From contig QVOM02000034.1 in the NCBI GenBank assembly GCA_003586115.2, forward strand, positions 144,155,988 to 144,219,987: a DNA stretch of 64,000 nt. Direction: 5' to 3'. The notes under the pieces were generated by a model that saw nothing but the letters and a program-made list of their open reading frames with translations, was not told the DNA's origin and searched no databases. Positions 1-11,704 of this stretch are shown here, in pieces (the stretch's first letter is position 1; the number at the start of each line of letters is the position of its first letter). The translations under genes were made by a program, and so were the position numbers. This DNA comes from Salvator merianae (Eukaryota > Chordata > Lepidosauria > Squamata > Teiidae).

Positions 1-900
1 TGCCAAAGGGGGTCCTTTGGGGACTCCAAGACCAGGGACTTTAGTTCCTGGCTGTTAGAGCCCTTGAGCAGGCTCCAAAATTCTCACAAACTTCAGAGTG
101 GCATAGGACAGTGAGGATGCTGTCCTGCAGCAGCCATCCCAAGTGCAGATGACCCTGGTTAGGGACAGCTGAACTGCTCCAACAGTGAACTGTTCCAGTA
201 GGAGCAGGTCCAGCTGGAACAATTCAGGTCTGTTAAATGCTGAAACATCCCTTGTGACTACATGGACTTCTTTGTGCAGTTTTCTTTTCAACTACAGAAG
301 TACAAAAGAAGGTACATTCTTTTGGAGAGGATCTGAAGATCAAGGCAGCTTCTGCACTTATCTGTGTTATCCTGGGCTATGGCAGGATGCTCGGACCCAG
401 GATGGGAAACCCATCCAACCCTGTCATTAGTTGCCAGTGGGGTAGGATAAGTGCATCCACATTTCACAAGGCACATCTGGGCCCACCCATGGCTGCTAAC
501 CTTAAAGGCGGGTCTAACTTCAAAGGCTAAGTCCTGCCATGGAAGACCAGGAAATTTTGTTCCTAGTCTTTGGCATTTCCAGTCAGGAAATTTTCAGTAG
601 TGTACTGTCAGTGCCACTTCCAGCAGTGCTTCCTTGTGCACTGCTGAAAAGGGTCCCCCACTGTATTCAGGGCTACAGAGGTATGCTTCCACAGACTCTT
701 GTAGTCTGGGATAGTTGCAGTGATTCACAGGTGGATCTTTCTGTCAAGGTCTACCACAGGCCCAGCAGGATAGGCCACTATTATGGCATCCTATCCCAGT
801 CCCTGGCTTCACCCTGTGTGGATGCAGCATGCCAGCAGTGGATGGGGTTTCTGCTGGTCCATACCACTGTGCAGATAGAAAATCCCTGAACCCCTTTGGA
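1..900. repeat. Decayed copies of the GGGCC-TIR transposon family
   Basis: The first 150 bases match the middle of the element at 61065-61555 in the same order: a candidate 'gtgccaaa' motif, a run like gggtcc, then 'ggactttagttcctggctgttagagc'-like text (compare 61380-61420). Bases 530-890 carry the same motifs in the opposite orientation, ending near 868 with a degraded terminus like ctgtgcagatagaaaatccc. The left end lies outside the window, so this could be one rearranged element or two adjoining copies. Short open frames here follow the repeat and are not genes. Confidence 0.5.
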
Positions 901-983
901 AACCATGCAGAAAGTGACCAAGATTATGACCCTCTGTTTTTCAAGCATTTATTCTGCGTTGAACTCCCGCCACTCCCACATAA

Positions 984-1201
984 CATGTAACCAGCGGCGG
1001 TGCGTCCCTTCAAATGTGGGTGTTCGCTCGCTCGCTATCGCCCGTTCGCGGGGCCGCCGGGCCACCATAGTGATGCAGCAAGTTGCTGCGACCTGCTAGG
1101 TGACCGCTGCGTCACTACGGTGGCCCGGCGGCCCTGCGAACGGGCGATAGCGAGCGAGCGAACACCCACATTTAAAGGGACGCACCGCCGCTGCATGTAA
1201 C
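984..1201. mobile_element. hAT-type hairpin MITE with 8-bp target duplication
   Basis: The element proper is 992-1193 (202 bp). It is flanked by perfect 8-bp direct repeats CATGTAAC at 984-991 and 1194-1201. The two arms, about 82 bp each (992-1074 and 1111-1193), are inverted copies that differ at only four positions, all transitions. The terminus CAGCGGCGG fits the CAG start common in hAT superfamily TIRs, and 8-bp duplications are the hAT signature. The arms are dense in CpG (for example repeats of cgctcgctcg), unlike the AT-rich flank, which argues for a recent insertion not yet eroded by CpG decay. It has no coding capacity and would need a transposase in trans. Confidence 0.88.
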
Positions 1202-1204
1202 TGT

Positions 1205-2430
1205 GAATGTGAATATGAGTAGCTCTGTTTTATCTTCAACAGGCTTTGCACTATAGAGGTTGCTTTTCAAGTTTATATTCTGGAACTTTGACTAGTTTCT
1301 CTGTATACGGACTCTGTATGCTTCAGTGGATATCGGTTGAATTTCCTGAGATATTTCAAAACTGTCAAGTTATCTAAAGTTAGACTGCAACACGTAGGTG
1401 GATGGAGAGGCTTGAAGATTAGAACACCATTTAGTAAATGCAGATATATACGCACGCATGAGTATGCAACTGCACCAGTTACGTTCCCTGTAGGCAGTAA
1501 GTGAATTCAATGTAATTTCTGAACACCACACAGAACTCAGGGATTACCTGTGGTGTTTCACTATTGACAACAATTTGTAAGTGCCATTTTTGATAGACTC
1601 AAATAATTAACAAGTGGGTGGCTAAACAGATTGCTAGGAAAGAAAGCCATTTTAAGCTTTGATCACAGAAAATAATTTTCCTTTAAAAAACTGCAGCTAA
1701 CAGTAGGTAAAAAGTTAATGAGAAACATGCAAATGAAAGACATGTAAATAATTAATACATCCTTCACTTCTGAGAAAGATTTGTTGTTGTTGCTGCTGCT
1801 GCTGATTAATAAGGAAATGTATTGTGGTTTTTAAATCCTTTGCAATGAGGAGTTTGAATAATCTCATCCCATGTATTTAAAAGGACACAAATTGTTGTAC
1901 TAATTGTTTTGCAAATGAGGCTTTTGATGTGTCCACCTCCCAAACATTATCTTGAGGTGCCTAGGGCAAATCACTTGATAATTTTATGCAGAAGACATAA
2001 TCAAAAAAAGACCACTTAAGCCATAAAAGAACTCTAGCAACTGTGTGGATATTCTTGCACAAATTGGCTCATTTTTGTTGCTGTTGCTTGTCTTAGCTAA
2101 CACTGGGGGTAAAGCAGGTACTATTAAGAGCATCAGCCAGGATGTAGGTGGCACACAGAAAGAGCTGGGAGTCAAGGACTGGAACCACTAACAACTGAAG
2201 AAAGGCTTGAATAATATAATACTGCTTCCCTTGCATACTACTTCTATTTAGGAGTAGAAGTTGCTTATAAGTCAGATTTCTGCTAAGCAGCCTACCTAGA
2301 GTCAGGAATGGAAAATGCCTCCTTCTCAGCTTTTAAATAGTAGTAAGTAGGAAACAGGTGGGTAAATTTGGGCTTGAAAGAAAGGGTGGATTTGCATTTA
2401 TCTCTTCAATCCCAGTACAGGGCAGAAGGT
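1205..2430. other. AT-rich stretch without a recognised gene
   Basis: No coding region or named repeat was recognised. It contains a short trinucleotide tract at 1781-1804 made of TTG units followed by CTG units. Confidence 0.6.
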
Positions 2431-2725
2431 CTGTCTAGGGATCCATAACCCGTCCCAAGCTAGGACAGGTTGCTTCTGCCATGGGACAAGGTCACCCACA
2501 TTGAGAGTGTCTGGCCGGCACCAACTCTCATGCCAGCTCCGAAGTCCACGCCAGCTTCAGAGTCAGCTCTGGAACTTATAAATGTGCCAAAGGCCAGGAA
2601 CAAAGGTCCCTAGCTGTTGGCAAACCCCAGGGCTCCATTTCAGTGGTCTGCCCTATTTTGCCACTGAAAAGACTCCCTCCTGGTATATTGGACCATGGAG
2701 GCTAGGGATAAGTAAAGCAGTTTTC
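2430..2725. repeat. Possible decayed GGGCC-TIR family fragment
   Basis: Text such as 'ggaacaaaggtccctag' and 'ccatttcagtggtctgcc' resembles the internal segment of the transposon family seen at 23630, 25092, 28360 and 61065 ('agttcctggcct', 'catttcagtggcgcac'). No termini could be placed. The match is by eye and short. Confidence 0.35.
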
Positions 2726-4290
2726 CGCAACAACTCTCAAAGAGATGGTAGAGTGTGGCTCTCATGGTCTCATTCCATCTCTAATCCATTGTTTCTAATC
2801 CTCCTGGAATGTTCATGAAATGGGAAGGGGAGACTGGTATGTAAGTGATCCCACCTGCTAATATCTCTCTCTGTATACTAATGCAGTACAAGTGTAGGGA
2901 GACAAACAGGGACTCTCAGGGACTCAGATTACAATTCTCAGACTACAATTCTTTGTAGCTGTGGATAAGTTTTTGAAAGGGAGATCTCCAGATGATGCTC
3001 AAAGGACACTAGCAGCAGCAGAAATTCACAAAAGTCATGTGTGACGCTGTAAAAGAAGAGATGCTTTTGTTGGTATGTCATGTTGCTATTATCTTCTGGA
3101 GGTTTGCTCATATTATGAATTTGATGCCATTGAAAAAGACCTGTCAGACTGTGTTCTATTAAATTCATGCTTTCTTACAAAGATGTAGCCGGCTACATGA
3201 CAAAGCAATTGTATATATTATTCCACCATAAACTACTGGGCAGCCTTCAGCTGTGTACCTTTGCTTCCTGGCTATTAATTGAGCTTGCAACATGACAACC
3301 TATCTTTAGATGAAAATAAAGAATATGGTCACTTTGAATCAGAAGTGGGAGACCACTTGCAAGGGCTATAAGTGTCTTCCTGCAGCATTCAGAAATTTGA
3401 CACACAAGAAGGGAAGAGAGAGAAAGAGATGCTGCAATTTCCTGACTGCTCATAAGGAAAAGTCCCAGTTTGTCTATAGCATTGGGGATAAAAGGTCAGC
3501 AAGGGAAAGCTTAATTTTCCAAGAGACAGAAAGGGTGTGCAGTATCCTTGCTCTTACGCAGTAATTAAAATTCTACCTTTCCTAATATAGAGCCATGGAA
3601 ACCATACTATACATCCATTTCCAGCATTAAAAAGCTAACAGTTGGGGGAAGTACTGATTGCAATGCTTCCCATAATGTGATATAATGCAATGGTTTCTGA
3701 GAATGGAACCACTATTTCATTTGCATGGCAATCATATAACTAAAACTATGGAGCGAATTCTACTTATTTGCTATCTAGCTTGCCCTTCACTCAGGTTTTC
3801 AGGACAGGTAGCAATAAAGAGAGTTAAAACAGGTAGAATCTCATACTTGCTAAAGAGTGAGTTTACTAAGTTTGGGAGCCTAAAGCCATGTCTCCACAGG
3901 CCATTAAATATGTCTTGGAGGGGCATCAGAGTTCTCACATCTCCACAGAACCCCATGCCAAAGGGTTATAAGGATGCTTGGAGGAACTTGTATGTCCATT
4001 CAAGGTACAGAAAGTGCCATTCATGAGGAGCAGCTCTCCGGTCACTTCTTACATGATGAACTGCTCCGTCATCATGGCAAAATGTGTTGCAGCTCTATGC
4101 AAGCTTACTGTACCAGCACATGGAAGGTAAAAACTTCCTTCATGCCCAAACACAGTAACTGCAGCAGTGTGGCCTCAGCAACAGCAATTAAGCCATCAGA
4201 CTCCTTGCCAAGGCTGCCTGAGGCTTCAAGGACATCCTACTCTAACAGAGGTGCCTTCCCAATGTGTTCTCCACCAGGAAATGGAGATAT
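2726..4290. other. No gene recognised
   Basis: Moderately AT-rich sequence with only short open frames, none with a recognisable domain. No clear microsatellite, TIR or LINE motif was found. Confidence 0.5.
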
Positions 4291-4655
4291 CCCCTAGGTA
4301 AAATTTATTTATTGTTTAATTCATTTATTTGTATTTTTAACTTGTCCTATACCCGGACATCTCAGTGCATGTTACAACAATGTACAAAGAAGCCACCAAA
4401 GAGTGTAATGAGCAGTGCACTAGGCTGTACTGGTTTGAGGAAAAAGTTTCTCCCACAAATACTCCAAGACAAGGACCTTTTGGCTATTGGCTTTAAAAAT
4501 AACAAATCAACTAGAGTGAACTGCAAAATAGCAGGGATACAACAAGAGATATTTCAGGAACAAAACATTCTTCAATAAAAAATATCAAAATATTATTGCA
4601 AACAGCAAAAAGACTCAAACCCAAGGAAAACAGTAGAGTTGTCAAAATAAACTGT
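4290..4655. repeat. Dispersed repeat related to 56680-56860
   Basis: The segment 4411-4530 ('gagcagtgcactagg', 'gaaaaagtttctcccac', 'ccttttggctattggcttt') matches 56690-56820 ('gagcacagcactagg', 'gaaaaaacttctcctgg', 'cttttaggctattggtttt') in the same orientation. Upstream, 4300-4360 has the T-rich 'tttatttgtattttt...' composition of a LINE 3' tail. The family was not identified. Confidence 0.5.
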
Positions 4656-7060
4656 TCTGTCAAACTGTCAAAAGTAGAAGCAGCAGTACATAGATAGCAG
4701 TGTAATACGAGAGTTTACACTCACACTCTGGTGTGGCATTGTTTTGGGTACAAGGTCTCTGCTCATTATCAGTTTACAGTTTGGTAAAGTTTCCAAATTA
4801 AAGAGTGATGATGGGAAACTGCAGGGCTTGGCAAGAGTGCAGTTCCTCAGACTGAACAAAGTCCTTACAACCTTAGAGCCAAGTTCAGTTGAGCTGCTTC
4901 ACACTGAAGGAGAGATCCTTCTCAGCAAGTGGCAAAGATTTCAGAGCAGCAGAGTGGGAAGTATAGAATGCAGTTGCTGGTTTCTTGAAGTGATGACAGC
5001 AGGCAGTGTGGAGGGTGATCATGGGAAGTCCAGATGACAGAGAATCATAGTGAGGGGGCTACTGGGGACCTACCTGGGGACCTTTTTATGATATTTTTAA
5101 ACTTGGGGGCTGTCACTTAAACTCAGGGGAGCTCCTATTGGATGCTAAACAATGTGACAGCAATATTAACCTATGAGAATTTTGAAATGGAGTTAATGGA
5201 ACTTGCAGGTTGTGTGGAAATGTAGTGCTTGCACAAACTTTATTAGTGTAGTGTGCAGCTCCAGCTGTGGACATGCTGGCTGGCAATCACACCTCTGGGA
5301 CAGTGATGATTGCTTTTAGTTGACTTGAGACAATAAGAAAAATGGAGAGGACAGGGAAGAAAAAGTCAATCATACGGGCAACATTGCTTCAGTCCAAATT
5401 AAATTAGAGTTGACCAATATCTTGGATGGCCGTGTTCCTACTTTCAAACCTGGATAATGCAGTTGCCCAGATTTTGTAATGATAACAATGGCACCTTTTA
5501 ATATCTTTTAACATTTTTATGAAAATAGTCCAGTATCAGTTTTGGAGAGGTTACATTGTTTTAAAAGCCAGGCTTTTTAACATTGATGGCACTTCTTGAT
5601 TAATTCACGCAGATACGCCTCCTCATAGGCAGAAGGGAGGGGGAGTGAGTCACTAGAAAAAAGGTTCCAAGTTGCCTTTTAAACTAAGCCTTGACTTTCT
5701 AAAATGGAGTCTGCTTGACACAAGAATTCCAGGCTACTCTAGTCAATTCCTTGTGATGGCAACATCTCATATCCAATTCATATATTCAGGCACTTTGACA
5801 AGAGGCAGCTCCCTGCCTTTTGCAGCAAGGTACTATAAAAATCATATTTATAGAGATTAACTCATAACAATAGCAGAACATAAGTGTGTGATGGCTAGCT
5901 TGGTTATGGAACAAGAAATCTTCCCTGCACCCTTTCCTGCTTACTTCAGAAGTAAGAGAGTAAGAAGCTGCCCTCCTCTTCTGCAACTGAGCAGCACACA
6001 GTACCCAAAGCTCCTTGGGCCTGAGGCTGAAGAACATTAATAGCCTCCCAAAGCTCTAAGTATCTGTATTTTCTTTGAGAGGCACAGTGTCCTCCATCCC
6101 AAGTCAGAGATGCAGCCCTTCCCTTTTCTCTGTCCTGGAGGAAGGGATTAGCACTGGAAACCCTTATTGGGGTGTTGCACTTGCTGAAGGCTTGCAGGAG
6201 TTTTTTTTTGGGGGGGTTGGGGAGATGAGAAGCACAAATGTTCAAAATGCATGCAGGGTTACAGAAGAATATAGCTTATTCCTCATTTTTTCTGTAATGA
6301 AATTGAAGCATTCCACTCATTTGCTTTGACAGTTTCACTTAATTTTTATGCTTTGCTTTGTGAGCCACCTGAAATTTTCCTTGAGAAGCTGAAAGGCAGT
6401 ATTTTAATAATTAAAAAAAATGTTAAAAAAAAAATCTCTTTTGAAATGGAAGAATCTGGGGACAACTTTTCAGGGGACTCAACTTAGTCTTTCATCTCTT
6501 AGGTACAGCTGTCCAATTCTAAACCAAGTGCAGGTGGAGGCAGAGGCAGACATGAACTGTAGATAGGAAAGGCTGGCATATGAGTCCAGTTCTTAAAATG
6601 TTGCTAAACAACAACTTTACCCACACCTAGGTTGCCTGACCAGGTTTCCAAGTGGTGACATGCAAACACATCTGGAAGCTGGATGTCAACTTGCCCACCC
6701 TCTTTCTGGCTGCACCACAACTCCCAACTGAAGTAACCTAGCAGTAATCCTCTTTAAAGACCTTTGGTCCTCTCTTTAGTCAGGGGAATGCACAGAGGGA
6801 AAAGAGGTGATTCAGGAGATCACATGCTGCCTGAAACCCCATACTGAGAATGAAAAATGGGCAATTACTGGTACCTTGTCTGCTCTTTCAAAATGAATCC
6901 GGACAGGACCCTCACTGCTGCAGGCAGGGTTCTGCTCTGCTGTGGCAGAGGCACATACATCATTTTCCTGTCACTCTGGCTACTCCTGCAGATGATCTGA
7001 ACCTCCTGCCCCAGATCCTGCTCCTTTCAGGCTGAATACAGATGCAGACACAAATGATCA
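4656..7060. other. No gene recognised; possible LINE tail
   Basis: Mostly unique sequence. At about 6330-6430 the text 'gctttgtgagccacctga' followed by an A-rich end resembles the 3' tail of L2/CR1-type LINEs, where a 'gccaccttgag' motif precedes the tail (compare 19080). Homopolymer runs of T and G occur near 6200. Confidence 0.45.
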
Positions 7061-7062
7061 AT

Positions 7063-7213
7063 GGCCCTTTCTGCACTGGGCCTTATTCTGGATTATATTT
7101 CAGAATAGGGACCCGCCATCTGCATGCTAGTGCAGTCTATGGTAGGCCCTGAGCAAGACCTTTCATAGTTTGCACTAGCATGTGGATAGCAGGTCCCTAT
7201 TCTGGGATATAAT
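7063..7213. mobile_element. Short palindromic MITE, right end lost
   Basis: It begins with GGCCCTTTCTGCACT, identical to the left TIR at 13337 and 56857. The body is an inverted repeat: 'gaatagggacc' and 'catgctagtgcag' on the left are answered by 'gcactagcatg' and 'ggtccctattctgg' on the right. The expected right end AGTGCAGAAAGGGCC is missing. The match stops near 7213 in 'ataataaataaa', so the copy is truncated by about 35 bp compared with its relatives. Confidence 0.8.
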
Positions 7214-8870
7214 AAATAAACTCCCCAAAGACTCAACTCAGATGTTGTTCTACCAAGCTCAGAACTGAAATAATTAATTTCACATAAGTCAATCCCATCC
7301 CTGGCAGTTTCTACAAAGGAGATACAACTCAAGACTCTGCACAAATGGCATTGGACTCCAGCACACTCTGCATAAATGATGGAAAGGTAGCTCCACAATG
7401 CTGGCATTATAAATCTATCATGGGGACTTTATATCTCTTTTGTAGGGCTCCCCCAAGATATAGGAAGTTTAGCAAAGGTGTGAAGTAAAAATAAAAAATA
7501 ATAATAATACATAAAGGAGACCATTAATTTCACACCAGAGCTATGTTTATTATTTCTATTTAAAGGGGGGGAAAATGGAAATCTTAAGAATAAAATGCTA
7601 CTAATGTTGATTGTTACAAAAATATATATATATTTCAAAACCTGAAGCAGTTTAAGCCACTAGATGTAACACAATAGTATTATTTTTTTATGGGACTATG
7701 CATCACCATAATTTGTTGCTGCAAAAAAATGGATTACACAAGGACAAACATGGACAAAATCATTCTTGGATGTGTGGTCTCCCCTTCATGATGCTATCTT
7801 AAAGGTAGAGCAATGTTCTTCCCAGCCCTCAAATACCATCATATGAGAAAAAAGAAGACCATCAGTAGTGAAGTAACAAAACTCAGCATATCCAGGAGAG
7901 GAGATTCATAAAATTGGGGGTGGGGAAGCCCATGATTTGAGCTTTATCCACAATCAACATAGAGGTTGTTTTGTCTATTGCCCATTTATTTCTTTTGATA
8001 CACTTACTAATGTTTATAGAGTTACGAAACCTATATCATATTTTTTAATAAATAAATAAATAAAAACAAAAAAAAACAAAAAAGAATGACAAATTTATTT
8101 AGGTTGAATGAACACTTTATTGGCAACCTTGGGTTGCCATAGTCTTCACTAGATAAGTTCACAAACTTAAATTGGATGTTTGGTTTGAATTCAAGTTATT
8201 TTCTTCAAACAAGTGAGGGTTCAGCTCAGACATGAACCTTTCAAACACCTTTTAACATCTTTAAATTTGTATTAGACTAGGGCCTGAATTATACCAGAAT
8301 GGCATGAAGACTGGAATGGAATAGGGTCCAGTGCGGGAAGGGTCTTAGTTTTCTTTATTTGAAAACTGGGTATGTTACTGTGATACTATAGGAAAAAAAC
8401 CATAGGTGGAGTTTTGCCTTCTTGTCTTGATGACTTATGTTTTGCTACAGAGCTGTGTGTGAGCTCTTGGTTTCAGCCTACCTTTAAAATTGAGAAGAAA
8501 ACAACAACAACACTATGGTTTGGCTGTCTGCTGTGTTTGATATCTGTTATTGTACTCTGTGTTGGTCCTAGTCTGCACAGTATGAAAAAGTTATATTGCT
8601 TTCTTTGCCATAGACCTATTCCACCCTAGTCATGCCTCTGCATATGTTCAGCAAATTGCAATAAATATCAAAACAGAGTACATGCAATCTTAAGAAGTAT
8701 GTTTTATTCTAATGACGTTAGAATTATTCCCTCCTATTTAAATTCAACATTAGGCTTATCAAAATGAGCCCTTTCATATTATCTCATTCATAGACTTCCA
8801 CATCCATTCCATACTAGAATCCAGTTCTGGTGCCAGTATGCTCCCAATGTCAAGGGAAATTATGTCAGCA
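7214..8870. other. AT-rich stretch with an (AAAT)n tract
   Basis: No gene was recognised. A tetranucleotide AAAT tract at about 8047-8065 followed by an A-rich run to 8085 may be the tail of a retroposon whose body I could not identify. Confidence 0.5.
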
Positions 8871-8908
8871 TTTTTCTTTTCTTTTCTTTTCTTTCTTTCT
8901 TTTTTTTA
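8871..8908. repeat. (TTTTC)n pyrimidine microsatellite
   Basis: Repeated ttttc and tttc units, followed by a poly-T run. Confidence 0.85.
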
Positions 8909-10560
8909 ATTCTCCTGTCCAAATCTTTCTCATTCTTTCTTTCTCCATAGTTCTAAGGCACCCTTCCCTATACTGTATCCAATTGCACCATTCTTAAGAC
9001 ATTCTAAAGCAGAGTTTTCAAAGAGAGAATTTGCTCACCTTCTGCCCTTGAACAGAGCTAAAAGAATTTGCTATGGAAAAAGTCTAATAACTACTTTCAA
9101 GATTCTCTTGCTTCCTACTGGTTTGATTCATTGTGATTTGGGGCTAAATATTAACCTGTCCATGCAGCCAATCACTTAGGCTGCATCTCCATTATACAGT
9201 GAAGGCACCTTTATCAGGCCTTTAGGAGAACTGGTCTCATTGGGACAATAGAAACTGGCCTCATTTAAGATGTTTTTGCTGTGCAATGGAGATGGAGCCT
9301 TATACTGCTTCAGGAAACAGAAATATCTTTGAGATTGCTACAGTCACCTCTCACTACATTTTGCAGGAATAGCTCTAGATTTCTGCATAGTTTATTGATT
9401 ATGGTGTATGTGCTATACTTTCAGATCCTATTTTACCAATGTGTGGGAGTGACATGTACATGTAGAACCTTTAGGATCTTTATCTAAAGGACCTTATTTA
9501 GACTCATGCTAGGAATACAGCTGCTTTCATATGATGAGATTTGTAGCTGTTTCCTTTGATCTCCTCTGAAAGCGGCTGCATCATCCACTTTTTGTTACTG
9601 TCCCAGTAAAAAAGAAACATGTGAGATTTTATCAGAATAATTTTTGGCTGGAAAGTCTTATTTCATGTTTTACATATAGCTATTGAAGGTATATAGCTAA
9701 TCAGAACATTTCCGTCTCTTATTCTTTTTATTGACTTTCATGGAGTCAGTAAGAGCAGATGGATAAACTGTGCTAAATTAATGCAAGGATTGTAGAGATT
9801 CAATTTATTTGTTCATGACTACTTTTTCAGTTGGTATGTTCACATTACCAGACTGTGACAAACTAAGCTTGTTCTTAATATGAAATCTAAGACAATGTCA
9901 TTGGTGCTAAATATTACCAAGGCTACACAATATGTAAACATTTATAATAGCACTGCTTTCTTGATTTGGAAAAAAAATATTAATCAAGGACCTAGTATTC
10001 CACAATCTTTGTTCATAGTCCTCTGACTAGCAAATGACATTTCTGAATCTCTCATCTTCCCTCACCCTCAGTTCTACCTAAGGAGCTTTATTAGAAAATA
10101 GTGTTAATGTCCATTTATCAGCTCTGAAAATTCATGTCATTATCTGCTTCGATATTCTAATACAAAGAACTACGTTACATAAGGGATTCTTCATTCATAT
10201 TCTTAAATACAAGAAGCTAAAACAGCTGGAGATTCTTATTCCTTTTTTATTGTTTGAGGCAGCTGAGAACATTAGTTAAATGCAATTATGTGAGCTTCAC
10301 TATTTTCAGTTTTTTTCTGAGAGTTTGACGGAGTACTTCTATCAGCAAAGGAACATCTGAGTGAAAAGGTACATGGGTTTTTCCAAGTAGCTTCCAATCA
10401 ATATGTTGCCAAGACATCCAGTCAAGCATAGAGTGAGATGCCACAAACAAGATTTTTAGCTATAAATAGCAGGATAGTGTATGTGGGGATGGAAGTGTGT
10501 GTATGCCAGGGAGAGAGACAGGTTGTATTCCCAGGCAGTAGAAAAACAAAACAATAAAAC
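8909..10560. other. No gene recognised
   Basis: Unique-looking AT-rich sequence. I see no exon-like segment, TIR or LINE motif. Confidence 0.5.
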
Positions 10561-10805
10561 AATAAACACCTCAGTGGTAGCTTAGAGATGCTTCGGAGGT
10601 GTTACAATCTCATTTCATTTTGTCCAATGTTGCCATCCTATCTCTAATGGGCATTAAAGATCAGAAAAAATGCGCTTTAAAAGCACTTTAGAGGAGGACT
10701 GGAAATGGGATAAGAGCACTAATGCTACCACCTCTGAAATGCATTCAAGGTCCTTTAATGCTGCTAATGAACGCAGCCCAGTACTTGATTCCTGTGCTGT
10801 TGATT
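10561..10805. repeat. Dispersed repeat shared with 62600-62790
   Basis: The order 'ggtagcttagagatgcttcgg', '...gaggtgttac', 'aagcactttagagg', 'gataagagcactaatgctacc' corresponds to 62598-62770 ('ggtggctcagagatggttc', 'agcacattagaggtgg', 'gaaaacactaatgctttatgctacc'). A shorter related piece is at 60225-60260. The family is unidentified; the low identity suggests an old repeat. Confidence 0.5.
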
Positions 10806-10870
10806 TTAGAGATCAATGCTGAATGGATTTCCATTTGAATTGTTTTGGCACTTATTCAGCTTAGCACTTT

Positions 10871-11704
10871 GAGATTCTGTCTGAACTGACCTATAGCTAA
10901 CTTGTGGAAGATGGGTTTAAATAATTGACACAAAGGAGCTAAAGCAGTGGATAAGGGATATAAGTATGTTAAAATACATCCAATTAAAGAAATGACAAGT
11001 TAAGGTGTTTGGCAAGTGGTATCACACACTGTCAATTACCTTACATGATTTGAAACATATCACTCAATTACTGGCACGGATGAAGGAGATAAGGTACTTA
11101 TATACATCAATGGTGGAAATGTGAGAAGATGAAAGCCTATTGGAAACTAATTAAAGCAGAAATAAAGTTATGTGAGTGCAGGTCAATTGTTCAAAAGAAA
11201 TATGTATAATTCATTTGATAAGCAGCTTACAAACAAAACAAGATAGGTCTATGGTGAAACAAGCAATAATGGCAGCACAGATGGCTATAGCTAAAGGATG
11301 GAAAAATAAAACAACATGGACAATTGATATTTGCTATAATTATTTGAAGGAATTTCTGTTTGATTATAATCAGAGAAAGAAGATTGAGATATTTAGGATA
11401 TGTGATTGAGGCTGATTGGGAGAATAGATGGAAGAAAATTATAGATGTTAGTCAGCAACCGGGGGGGGGGGCAGGTCAATAAAAGAACAGAGACAGATGA
11501 TTTTCCTTATGAGAAGCAATGGATAAAGGAAAATCCACTCTGAAGGGCAGGTGAGATGGGTGTGTGTGTAATATGTATGTATTTTTTTGTTATATGCAAT
11601 GTTTATTTTTGTCTCTTACTGTTGTTGCTTTTTCTATTTTGTTTTGTTTATGTTTAAATAAAGAAAAAAATAATTAAAAAAAAAGAGAGATTCTGTCTGA
11701 ACTG
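10871..11704 (+). mobile_element. 5'-truncated L1 LINE with perfect 18-bp target duplication
   Basis: Identical 18-bp direct repeats, gagattctgtctgaactg, lie at 10871-10888 and 11687-11704 and bracket an insert of 798 bp that ends in an A-rich tail (11660-11686). The insert is the 3' end of an L1-type element. From 11111 it encodes WWKCEKMKAYWKLIKAE, matching the conserved C-terminal motif of L1 ORF2 (Trp-x-Cys followed by an aromatic/Trp segment). It then continues, after a frame disruption, as an open frame ending at 11409. A G-rich tract lies in the 3' UTR at 11461-11472, and a T-rich stretch and poly-A follow. L1 copies make such duplications by target-primed reverse transcription; 5' truncation is the usual outcome. 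The perfect duplication indicates a fairly recent event. Confidence 0.9.
11111..11409 (+). pseudogene. L1 ORF2 C-terminal fragment
   Basis: This is the last 100 or so codons of an L1 ORF2-like protein inside the truncated insertion. The first part reads WWKCEKMKAYWKLIKAE. The later part, in a different frame from 11176 to the TGA at 11407-11409, reads IMAAQMAIAKGWKNKTTW, like the segment that follows the Cys motif in vertebrate L1 ORF2. The endonuclease and reverse transcriptase are absent, so the fragment is dead. The frame change between the two parts shows at least one indel. Confidence 0.75.

Noticed and set aside
896..1200. Arg-rich short open frames
   Set aside because: They read through the palindromic arms of the 202-bp hAT MITE.
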